This document shows, one piece after another, positions 41,901-54,100 of a DNA stretch of 64,000 bases. The stretch spans positions 1,749,001 to 1,813,000 of the forward strand of contig CAMQGK010000297.1 of the NCBI GenBank assembly GCA_947000775.1. The letters run 5' to 3'. A program made the translations under genes and the position numbers. Position 1 is the stretch's first letter. Each line of letters opens with the position of its first letter. The notes below the pieces were generated by a model. The model was not told where the DNA came from, did no database searches, and saw only the letters and a program-made list of their open reading frames with translations. This DNA is from Pterois miles. Its lineage: Eukaryota; Chordata; Actinopteri; Perciformes; Scorpaenidae.

Positions 41901-44900
41901 ACCAGCAGACCACAGTCTGTCAGACTGCAGGGCAGCCTGTCTGACGTGCTGGTGAGCAACACCGGCGCTCCCCAGGGAACTGTGCTGTCACCGTTCCTGT
42001 TCACCACCTACACCTCAGACTTCTGCTTCAACTCCCAACATGCCACCTGCAGAAGTTCTCCGATGACTCCCCTACTCCCATCACCCTCCGTGGGGAGGTG
42101 GTGGAGGTGGTGGACAACTACAAGTTCTTGGGGGTTCACTTAAACAATAAACTGGACTGGTCCAACAACTCCGAGGCCCTCTACTGGAAGGGACAGAGCA
42201 AACTATTCTTCCTGAGAAGGCTGAGGGCCTTCAACGTGTGCAACAGGCTACTTCAGATGTTTTACCAGTCTGTAGTAGCCAGCTTTCTGTTCTTTGCCAT
42301 GGTATGTTGGGGGGCGGCATCAGCACCAGGGATGCCGCCAAACTAACAAACTGGTGAGGAGGGCTGGGTCTGTGGTTGGATGTGAGCTGGACAGTCTGGA
42401 GGTGGTGGCAGAGGGGAGGACCAGGAGGAAGCTGGAGTCTATTCTGAAGAACCCCTCCCACCCCCTCTATGACCAACTGGTCCAGATGAGGAGTACATTC
42501 AGCCAGAGACTGATCCCCCCTCGGCACACTACAAACCGTCTGGGTCCGTCCTTTCTTCTGGTGGCCATCAGGCTCCATAACCAAGGTCTAACCCCGTATT
42601 TTGTAAGGTCATGGGGTCTCTAAAATAAAAATTACCGTATTTTCCGCACTATAAGGTGCATCGGATTATAAGGCGCACCTTCAATGAATGGCCTATTTTA
42701 AAACTGTTTTCATATATAAGGTGCACCTCATTATAAGGCGCATAGAATAGAAGCTACAGTAGTGGCTGGGGTTGCGTTATGCATCCACTAGATGAAGCTG
42801 CGCTAAGGAGAATGTCAACAAAACAATCAGATAAGTCAGTCAAACTTTATTAATAGAATATAAACCAGCGTTCTCACAACTCCGTTCACTCCCAAAATGA
42901 ATAAACAGCTGTTTTACAGTGACGTAGTGTTTTCGCGACACAGTTCTTTTAACAACAGCAAGTTATAACAGGTAGTGCAACATTTTTATCACGTAGTGGA
43001 GGGGAACGTTTCCTCGATTCAGTAAACACGTAAAAGAAACAGTCTGATACCGTTACGGCAAATCAAATGTTAGTGCAAGCACAATATAATAACGCTCGAA
43101 ATAGTGCAAAGCAATAATAATATAATAATAACTCAACGTTGTTCAAACGTTAATGTCCATATTCACACTATGACCCACCTTGTTCAGTTGTAAACACACA
43201 AAAGAAACACGTAAAGCTAACTTTATCAGTTCATTCCTCATCCAGGAATCCCTCAAATTCTTCTTCTTCAGTGTCTGAATTGAACAGCTGAGCAAATACG
43301 GCATCCAACATGCCCGGCTCCATCTCGTCAAAGTTGTCATTATCAGAGTCAGTGTCGCTGCTGTTGTCTGGCAGGTCAGTGACAATTCCTGCCTTCCTGA
43401 AAGCTCGGACCACGGTTGAGACTGATATATCAGCCCAGGCATTTACAATCCACTGGCATTTTGTGGCATATGTCGCTCGGCGCTGTCTCCCTGTCTTGGT
43501 GAACGTGTGTTTGCCCTCTGTCATCCACTGCTCCCACGCAGTTCGCAGTCTAGCTTTAAAAGCCCTGTTGACACCAATATCTAGCGGCTGGAGTTCTTTT
43601 GTCAATCCACCCGGAATGACGGCAAGCACTGAATTAGTGTGCTTCAATTGTTATTTTACGCCATCAGTAATATGGGAGCGCATGGAGTCGCAGATCAATA
43701 TGGACGGAGCTGCATGACAAAAGCCACCCGGTCTCTTGACGTAAATTTCTCTCAGCCACTCACTCATCTTTTCTTCATCCATCCATCCCTTCGAGTTAGC
43801 TTTGATGACGACGCCGGCTGGAAAGTTTTCTTTTGGCACGGTCTTCCTCTTGAAAATAACCATGGGTGGAAGCTTCTGGCCATCAGCCTGGCAGGCGAGA
43901 ACTACGGTGAAGGATGCCTTCTCATTCCCTGTGGTGCGAACATTCACCGTACGTGCTCCCGTTTTATCCACAGTGCGGTTCACAGGAATATCAAAGGTGA
44001 GTGGAACCTCGTCCATGTTGATGATGTGCTCTGGCCGAATCTTTTTTGCTGTGATATTGTTTTTGCAGTATGCGCGGAAAGTGGCCAGCTTTTCTTGGTA
44101 GTCTTTAGGCAGTTGCTGCGAAACACTAGTTCGTGTGCGGATGGAGAGATGACGTCTCTTCATAAAACGAAAGCACCAAGAAGGACCGCCTCTAAATTCA
44201 TTTATGTTAAGTTCGTTTGCTAGCGCTGTTGCCTTCAGTCGAACAGTGACTGTAGAGACACTTCTATTTGCTGATCTCTGTTCAACAACCCACTGTTCGA
44301 GTTTGTCCTCCAACTGCGGCCATCTCGCTTTGTTCCCTCGGCAGCTCTGTTTAGTCTTCTTTACCTGGCACAGGTCGTCTTGTTGCTTCCTCCACTTCCG
44401 CACCATTGATTCGTTAACGTTGAATTCTCTCACCGCTGCTCTATTTCCGTGTTCAACTGCGTGACTGATAGCTTTGAGTTTGAACTCTGTGTTGTAAGCG
44501 TGTCTCTTGCAAGGAGCCATTGTGGGGGCTTTACACACACACACACAAATGGTGTGGGACTTGACTGGAATCTTTATCGTTCTTACCGCTGTTACTTCGG
44601 CGGCGCCCCCTGACTACGGTAGCCACGATTAACCAATATTAATCCATATATAAGGCGCATCGGATTAAAAGGCGCACTGCCAGCTTTTGAGAAAATCAAT
44701 GGCTTTTAGGTGCGCCTTATAGTGCGGAAAATACGGTACCCCATATTTTGTAGTCTGCCGTATTATTCCTGGCTCAAAATGTATATAATTACATTTATAT
44801 GCTATGCATATACAATACCCACCACCTACTGCACTTTACTGATTACTACTTACTTATCTTATTTATTTTATTGACATTTCCTTCATTGCACCTTCTCTTT

Positions 44901-47900
44901 TACTTTTTACTTATTGTATTCATCTGTACTGTAGTTGCTGCTGCTATGACACCCGAATTTCCCTCCGGGGATTAATAAAGGTTCATCTTATCTTATCTTA
45001 TCTTGTAGCATTTTATTAATGTCCCACCACATAAATGTTTTTATTTTTAAGTTTGCCTTCACGGAAGAAAAAAGTAATATCAAAATCACTGCATAAAAAC
45101 ATATTTAATGTGCAGTCATGCTGCAGCTATTAGTTGTTTTGTTTGCACATGAAATATAAGCCAATTTGGAGAAAATGAAAGAATTTTTTTTGGTGTTTAG
45201 CACTTTGTATCCACATACAGAGACTGAGCATATTTCTACAGTAGCCCAGAACCAACATACCAAACGCTGGCTCTTTGGGTCTCTTTGGGTTGACCACCGT
45301 AGTTTTCCTGCATACGTTGCACACAGGAGAAGTTTCAGTTGGTTGTAATCTGCAGACTGACCACTAAATGGTGCCAGATCCGACACCCTTCTCCTTTAAG
45401 GTCTGAGTGTCATGTAATGCCTTGAAGCTGGATACTGAACTCAATGTGACCAACTTAACTTCACATAATTAGTTACATTATATGAAACTGAAAACTAGTT
45501 AATCAGGCATCAGGCTTCTAACTATTAGTGTTTTGTATCCTCTGTTATCCAGGTCAGAGCTTTTTCTGTTAAGGACTATCACTCAGTGTTGCCTCATAAA
45601 GCAAACAGCCTCTGCTCTGAGGGGAGGGAGGTCAGACCTGGAGGTGTGTTAGTGTTAACAGAGCAGATCGGACCATGCATGAGCTCTGGGTCAGTGCACA
45701 CAGCAGGATGACCCAAATTACACAATGTGTAACCTAAAAAGCCCATGTGGAGAGAAAGAGGGGTGGGTGGGGGGGGGGGGGGGGGGGGGGAATAAAGGTG
45801 GAAGAGACAGGAAATAATGAGAGATAGAATAATGTATTGCATTCAGCTAAGAAAAAAGGGGCTGCAATAGCATAGCAAGCTGTCAAAAGAAAACAGAAAA
45901 CACGGTGAGATAGATGAAGCGTACAGAGCTGATAAAGGCAAATGGCCTCTTGCGATACTGAAAACATAAAGGAATGGGAGATCTGTAGAGACAAACAGCA
46001 GCCATTAGTAGGAGGACGAGAGAGAAGCTATTGAATTAGACCACAACCACAATCTGAAATGTAATCAAAGTTTTGGCCATCTAATATCCTAATACACACC
46101 TCCTGCTATTCATGCTGTAGTCTGCTCTGTGTTTCACTGCCACTTTACTAACTCTCCTGTCATTGCAGGTCCAGCCACTCCCTCCTGCCCTGGTATAATC
46201 CCTTTTCCATCACCTGACCTTCCCCACCCACCTGCTCACCTGTGTCTCATTTCCACTCACCCTGTCAGTACATATACCAGCCCCCTTTTCCCCGGTCAGC
46301 TGAAAGAAAATAAGTTGAGATCGTCTACCTTGGTTTGGCCCTGGCCTGTTTTCTGATTCAGTGAACTTTTATCAAAAGCCATCTCTCTGTGAATCACACT
46401 TTTGGACTCAAGCCTGCTTGTTTCCTTAAGCTGTTACACTATAGACTGTATATAAAGATGGACGTCATCACAGCTCCCCAAAGTGAAGCCACCCTGGTGG
46501 CTGGTTACAGTATAGGTGATAAAGCCAGACTCCTCCATGTTAGCGGATGGGACATGGGCCAAACTAAAAAGTCAAATAAATCTTTCTCAATGATGGTTTC
46601 TCTCATTTTAGGTAGTTCTTATCGGGCTGGTGTATGTTCAGGTGTTCATATATTCTGATAAGTTTGGTTTTAGTTAGTTATTTGATGCTATAAAAAGGAG
46701 GTGAGAGGTCACGATTGACAAACTGCTGCTGTGCTTGGCTGGCGATTGGTTTGGGTGGGTGACCTCGATACTGCAGCTCCACCGCCCGATCATTACTGCG
46801 CAGACTCTGGATCCAAATTACGTCAAAATCTCAATATGTCATGAGTCTGTCTTTATAGTCTATGGTTCAACCTCTAAACCGCGATGTTGCTCTACTGGCA
46901 TACATTTCTGTATACACACCCTCAAGTCCAAGGGTAGTAATCAAGTTTTTAAATCTTTTTTTTTTCTTTTTTACATACATTATATCTGACTGATAACCAG
47001 ATATAAACAAACACAGGACTGTCACCCAGGAGACCGCTGTTCCTGTCCCATGTGAAACCAAGTCAGCATTAACTTTTACCATAGTTTTGTTACATAACTT
47101 CTGTACTTTACTATGCAACATGTGTACTTATTATAACCCCAGACAGTCTTTTCCTAAGCCCAACTAAGCAGCTTTAATGAACTGACACTGACACCAGAGG
47201 GGTACCTAGGGTGTCATAGTTTGAAGTGTAGGGCCACAGACCAGGCTGTCATATTTGATGAGTTGGGAGAAAGCATGATGGAGGAAAGATTAGGATGTAG
47301 GGATAAGAAAATTTGTGGAAAAAAAAACAGATGGCAGACAGGTAGACAGAGGGAAAGATGAACAGAAAGACGGGAGGATGGAGGAAGGGGTGTTTTGGGA
47401 TGTGAAATGCAGAGAGAGGATGAAGGAGGAAAAGATGAGGAAAGGATGGAGGGAGGGGTAGAGAGAGACAGCATATCCTCATACACTGGTCTGTATGACT
47501 TTTAACGGAAATTTATTCCTCATTTTCATGCATTTCCTACGAATGTCCATCAACACATGACACACGTGTCAATTTCCTCTCCAGTCTCGTCAAAAGAAAA
47601 CTTAGTTTTAGAAAAAGACTGTAGTTTTGGTTTAACCCATCCCAGAAGAGGTGTAACTTTACGGAAATAAGGTGACAAATACATCAATGCTGACTTCTGA
47701 TTTCACACAGGGAACAAACACTGGTCTCCTGGGTGAATGTTCGGGGGGTTTGTGGACCCACCGTCAATCCCGTCCTCCTCTCTGACCAGCATTTGTCGCC
47801 CTTTATACTCCTGGTTCACAAATTGATTTTGTGGGCTATATATGAATTGCAGTGCAGTACTTTTTTGTAGGTATAGATACAAGTGGTGTAGAACAGCCTG

Positions 47901-48082
47901 AGAGAGATGAAGGGATGGATGGATGGATGGATGAAGGGATGGATGGATGGATGGATGGATGGATGGATGGAGAAAGTATTTCAGCAGCCAGATGGGACTC
48001 CTGCTGAGAGGTGAGCCATATGGTGATGATTCAGCATGACAGCCTCTGGTTTAACCCTGTTTATATACTGTATATATATATA

Positions 48083-48136
<54 letters not shown>

Positions 48137-51100
48137 CTGACTGTAAGCCATGCATCAAGTCCTGCAGTCCAGCCCTAACACATGCTACAGTGAGCGTGTA
48201 CCATCCATCATGGCTGCAACTAGACAGAGATGCTGCAGCAGAGCGTGAGCCAAGATTTAAACCAATCAGGCGGCAGCGTGCGTGTCGTTCCACCTCACTC
48301 AACCACAACCAATCTGAAGTTATCTCAGAGGGCTTTATATTGTCCTCCACCTTGTACAGATGTTCTGTACCAATACGCCCACAAAGTGACTCACAAATTA
48401 CATGTCAAGAAACCAATTGTGTTCATCCATCCATCCATCCATCCATCCATCCATCTGCAAACGCTTAATCCCTTTAGGGATCTCGGGGGGCAAAGGCGGG
48501 GTACACCCTGGACAGGTCGCCAGTACCAAATGTGTATTTGTATGTGTATTAGCTAATAAAGAAGGTAATAAAGGTGGATTTGATTGTGTTATCCATCTGC
48601 AGATCAACCTGGTGTCTACATTGATTGATTGTACAGCAGTATCTACAGTATGAATAGATGTCAGCAGATGTGACTATTTAGTACCTTGTCTGAGCAGCAG
48701 CAGCAGTAGCTTTCCTCTCTCTAACTCCAGACTGAGGCCGAGTCCTCCCTCTCCCTCTGCATACAGCAGTGTCCCAGAATTTCTCAGGGTTTTCAGTTTG
48801 AGAGAGACAACATCTCTAGACTCCCGCTTCAGCCCGGGACTCAACCTGTACACCAGGCTGCTGCCGCCGCCGTCCAGGCTCACGACATCAGAGGCTGAAA
48901 GACAAAAAGAGATACAGCAGTCAGGACTTTGTCATATCACTATGTTCCTTGGCTTTGTCAACAAGTAGTGAAGCATTCACACCAATACCTTAAACAAATT
49001 TAGAGTCCATACACCAAAAAAAAAAAAAAAAAAACACACATCTGGTGTTGTGGCTGAGAGAGTTTTGGTGCAACCACGTCAGTAATTCATGACAAGCATA
49101 CTTGCATGCAGAACAAAATTTCAGTAGTTTGTTGGTGTATTTCAATAAATGCAAAAGAGATCAGCAGAATGAGGACAAAACAATAGAGACCCTCTTCTCA
49201 AAATACTGCTTTGGGGTTGTGTGCTTCCGCCGACTAGTCAATTTGCTGTTTACATTCATGTCTGTCATGTTATCCTGTTAGACATTTGTGTGAAATTGTC
49301 ATAATTAGCATATGAGTTAGGACTAATACGTATTTTGTGAGGTCACAGTGACCTCTCACTTGTGCCAAATTTTGAAGAAATCGCCTCCTTCCTGAGATTC
49401 GGCGATACTGGGACATATGTATGGATGGAAAACCTGAAAACATAATAATATAATAAACCTTATGTTTAGGGAGGGATGAAAAGAGTAAATTACTGAGGGT
49501 TTAATATGTATGAGATATTTTTTTTAACAAAGAAAAAATAGACCAAAGGCTGTTTTACATAGAGAGGCATTTTAGGTGAAAGAATTTCAGACATTCAAAT
49601 TTTAAAATTTTACTCTGCTGGAATGTGGCATTCATTTTATTTGCTCCAAGGTCAAGTTTTACCTTTCTCCTTCAGCCAATCATAACAAGACACGTCACAC
49701 ATGGCAACAGCTACAAGGCACCACGACAAAGGCCAAACACCTTTTTACTTTTAGAGCTGCGCTCTCTGACCATGAATGTGCACATGTGCTGGACTGGTGT
49801 CGTGCATTTAGCCTACAACCTTTAATGGCAAGTTGTTTAACCAGCATTATTAGCAGGTGTATTGTTCATCCTGCTCTGTCTCCTAGAAATTATGTTTATA
49901 TACAGCTGACTTGCAACAACAAATATATTTTGAAGGAAACATAATGCCAGCCCAATTGCATTTTATATTAATATAATGAGGAAATGTTGTTAATTAATGT
50001 CGTACAAATGTTGATACTGAATACATCAGTAAAATATTCACTGACAGCCTATTTCATTTGTTTTCTAACAAAAAATTCGGTCTTGCAATACTATATTTGC
50101 TCAGACCTTGCCATCACAATGTACAATAGGTGGTAAACTATAAGTAATATACAGTATAAATGTAATTTTTGGGAGACAAGGTTGGTTTGTCGCAGCCTGT
50201 CTGGATGTTATAACTGTAGACTTGAATGATCTAAACTGGCCAGTGTCTCAGTCAACTGACTGATTTCTGTGCAATTAATTTGTGATGTGCTCTACATAAT
50301 ATTCCCTCACTTTTTTATATCTAAAGTAACAAAGTGTGATAGATATAGATGGATGGATATGGGAGTAGCAGAACTATTGAAGATCTGTTGTAAAACATGA
50401 ACAAAAAAGATGAATGGGTTAGCCATATGTTTATGTGGGTGAGTGTGATGTGGGTTTTTTCCATTGTGTTGATGCCAGAGTTAATACTGCAAATGTTTTC
50501 ATCAAAATGTAAACTGAACCAATTAACCTGTTAACACAATATGTTTTCCAGCTTTGGGAAGAAAAGTGTGAAACATGTTGGTTGTCGGTGTTAAAAGCAG
50601 AGGTGAGAATTAATATGAGTCGGGTTAGACGGCAGTTGGCACACAGCTTTTGTGTCTGTTGATGTATGAATGTGAAAGAACAACAAGAAAAGATGTGATA
50701 ATTGATGTGATACCTGGTGTAAAAATATAATTTAAACCGAGAACGCAGCACTTAATAATAAGGTGACGGTGCGAAAACTGTGAAACGAGAAAATAACACT
50801 ATATATTAAAGTATTCAGACGACACGTTACATCATTATTACAGTTAGAGCAGGAGTGAAAACAATCAAGAATCCAATTAAAAGTCAAATAATAGTGGAGA
50901 ATATCCCTCAACACACACACACACACACACACACAATCATTATAAGGTATTTTCTAATATTTTTGAAAAAAAAAAAAACATTTTAATTTTGGCAAAATTA
51001 TGAATTATGAAGCTATCCAGAAATCAACACATTCACTGCTCCAGCGCAAGTTAGGTTAGGTGAGCCGTCTGTGTTGCCATGGTAATACTGACCTCTTAAA

Positions 51101-54100
51101 GTAAGCCAGCATCTGTCCATTCTTATGAAAACCCTGGAGAGTCCAGTCAGGCAGGAAGAAAAGAAAAGACTTACTGTAAGGACATCCGTAGGTCTCCAGC
51201 CGGAGTCCGATCCTCCCGCTGGGGTTCCAGTCCAGAGGAATGAGGCGGAGGAAGCGAGCGATCGCCGGGTGCTGCAGTTTGTACTGAACCACGCTGTCTG
51301 CATTACTGTTACCTGGAAAAGACTGAAAACACATCAACACAATAAACACAAAAAGTTAAGTTTGTGATTTGTAGAGTGAACACTGACGTCAGGTTTCCAA
51401 CCAAATATAACAAATTTGAACCGAGTTTCCGGAAAATCAGCATGAGAAAGTGTGAAATTACTGTGTGTTTCCATACATTACGGTTATGTGAACATTAGGA
51501 GCTGGGTGTATCAAGATTAACAGTTGGTGATACTAATTCTTCAGTCGGTGGCATTAAACCATCACAGAGTAGACGGCACAAAGAGATGACGTACGTGAAA
51601 GAGTCAAACACTGTAAAACTGGGATGAGGATAAGCAGAAACTGAATCAATGTATTGACATGCCTCATTTCCAGTGAATCACACTTGCTTGCCACCACCAT
51701 ATATCATTGGGCAGAAATCCCATAATAACCTTTCAGCATACTGTAATTCAAGTGTTCGAGAGAAAACTAGACTTCTGCACCTTCTCATGGTTCTGACAGG
51801 ACACTTTGACCAATCACAGGTCATTTCAGAGAGACCAGTCCTATTGGCTGTGCTCCGGCTGGTGGGCGGCGCTTGGTATTTCCTCTCAACATGGCTGCCA
51901 GGTCACAAATTTTCTCATTTTACAGCTAAACAGCAACTACAAGATGATTCTGAAAACATTTGAGAGAAACAGTCATCACAGTAACAGAGTATTGATTCAT
52001 TTGCTCAGCGCTGCCTAGTTTTCTGTTTGATCGGAGCCGGCTCGTAGAAGGCAGCTGGACGGCAGGCACCAGATCAGCTGTGATTGGTTGTTTTCCTCCA
52101 GTCTGTGAAACCGGAGGACACCGAGGCACATGATTTCTTTCAGATTACCTGCCTCATGCACGACTGTAAGGACATAGCGACCAAAATAACTTTATTTAAA
52201 ATCATGTTTGCTCCATTTATACCCACTGCAATTTTAAAATGTGCAATTACTTTGTCTTATTAGCATTTTAAAGTAATACATATACAAAGTACTTTATTTT
52301 CATAGGATACTCTTCTGGATTAACAATCAACATTTTCTGCAAAACCTGTAATATAAAGTGTGAAGTGATCACTGAATGCTAAATGATGAAATCTCTCTTT
52401 CCATCTCTCCCGTCTGGTTATCCATCCTAATTACATTCCTCCCTTGAAGTTGACATGCAGGTTAACTGGCTCTCCCACTACTGAATCAAAGCTTACACAT
52501 AATTAACTTGTTAATTCCCTATAATCATGAGAGTGGACTCTTCATATGATGAAGAGAGACGTTGCACTGTGTAACTTTTATAAGTATATCTTTTAATGTT
52601 TTGAGTCCCATTATTAAAAAAAATTCTGCTTCTGCTTCAGGATAAACAAGCAAATATTTGTTTGGTGTGTATGGTTATGTGTATGTTGTCTTTTAAAGTT
52701 AATTGTTTCCTACAACAGCGGTTTCCTGTCTTCACACTGTTGATCGCCAGCCATACTCTCTAACGCAGGCTATAGTGAATTCACACATGTTAAAAATGGT
52801 AACTAACAAGTTTCCTCCTGTTCATAACATCCCATCCTCCACTCAAGGTGGCCAACAGCTCCTTTATTTCAAAGTTTGTCCAATTTACAGGCATTTTTGG
52901 CAACTCTTCATGGAGTTATGGTCCACAAATAGGTGATAATTAAGCAAGTAAGCTATTTGAAATTTCTTTGGAATTACTGCCAAATTACCCCAATATTTAC
53001 CTCAAAATTGATCAAAAATCAGATTATTATAAACATTATTTAATAATTATATTCTAATGAATTTCTAATTTATCTAATACATTTACAGGAAAAGAATGCA
53101 AAGTTTAACGGTATGCTTTATTTCCATGTCTGCTAATAAATTGATGATAATTAGTAAATAACTTCTTATTTCTTAACTGAAATTTCTTAAACACCCTGGA
53201 TCACGACATTGGCTACCAGGTTATGTTTGTGTGGACAATAAGTCACAATGGTGAGATTCAGTGTCTTGTAATACTTTTGGTTTTCTTCCTCCGATGAAGA
53301 GCAGCCAGCACACTGCTGCTTCTCAAGCCTAAGGGCTCTATTTTAACCATTATATCCTATTTTAGCACATAATTATTAAATAATGTTTATAAGTAATTTT
53401 AAGTTCATTTTGAGGAAAATATTGGGGTAATTTGGCAGCAATTCAAAAGAAATGTCAAAGACGCCTGTAATAATCTCCTAATTACCATGCAGTTTGTGGA
53501 CATGTGAAATGAAGTGTTTCCACATTTTCTTTTACACAAAAAGGTGGTTGATCCAACAGCTCTGCCATCAACTTCCTTCTCCGACAGACTCCGTGAGCTC
53601 GACAGACTAATACCACAGAAGTTGGGAAACACTTTGAAATGTGCTCAGTTTATGTAGAGAGTCAGATCAACCTGCTTTTAAGCTGAGAGAAGTCGTTCTC
53701 TGCTCTCTGAGAGACGATCCTCAGTGCTGAGATTAGCTGGATTCCCTCCATGTGAGGAAATTGCCTCGGCTCAACTTCTAATCAAAAGCTCCTCTCTGCA
53801 CCGCTGGAACAAATGTGGGTTTACCCTGGATAAATGTCCATGCTCTCAGTGTGTTAATACCACATCTTTCCATGTTTGTTGTATAAGGCTCACTGGGAGC
53901 ATGCAGGAGAACATACTCTGAACTCTCTGCGCTGACAGGATTCATCACTGTGTTGTATTTTTTACACAAAACTACTTAGTATTCCTGTGGCGGCACACTG
54001 AACCATGTACCATCACCATAAATACAAGTCCAACACGACACTTGTGCGACAGGAAAACACTGAAGAAGACTTCTGTGTTCACCAGGAGGAGGGAGGTGAC

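Larger units (their letters stand above)
41843..45005 (+). mobile_element. CR1/L2-group LINE, 5'-truncated, interrupted by pogo element
   Basis: 41862-42590 encodes recognisable non-LTR reverse transcriptase pieces in shifting frames: SRPQSVRLQG, SNTGAPQGTVLSPFLF, YTSDF, FSDD, VVDNYKFLGVHLNNKLDW, GQSKLFFLRRLRAFNVC and MFYQSVVASFLFFAMVCWG, then KLVRRAGSVVGCELDSLE, QRLIPPRHTTNR and LLVAIRLHNQ. The 3' UTR resumes at 44739 after the pogo insertion and ends in CCCTCCGGGGATTAATAAAG and a (CTTAT)n tail at about 45005. The region between the GAPQG and KFLG motifs is shortened, so an internal deletion is inferred. Rex1-like or L2-like by memory. Confidence 0.8.
35755..48684. other. Intron C-D, 12.9 kb, transposon-rich
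   Basis: The largest intron here. It holds the TTAA-flanked element 38521-39947 with a nested family R copy, the short retroelement at about 40833-41750, the LINE 41843-45005 with the nested pogo element 42635-44736, a family M fragment (45225-45405), a G22 run (45769-45790), a family S MITE (46437-46865), GGAT/CATC and AC microsatellites, and a family G fragment. Nothing recognised in 35760-38500, apart from a 30-bp segment at 36991-37020 shared with 42603-42632. Confidence 0.65.

Noticed and set aside
43231..44544. Transposase ORFs as a host POGK-like gene
   Set aside because: They lie between TA-flanked inverted repeats inside a LINE and contain a nonsense codon, so they belong to a transposon copy.
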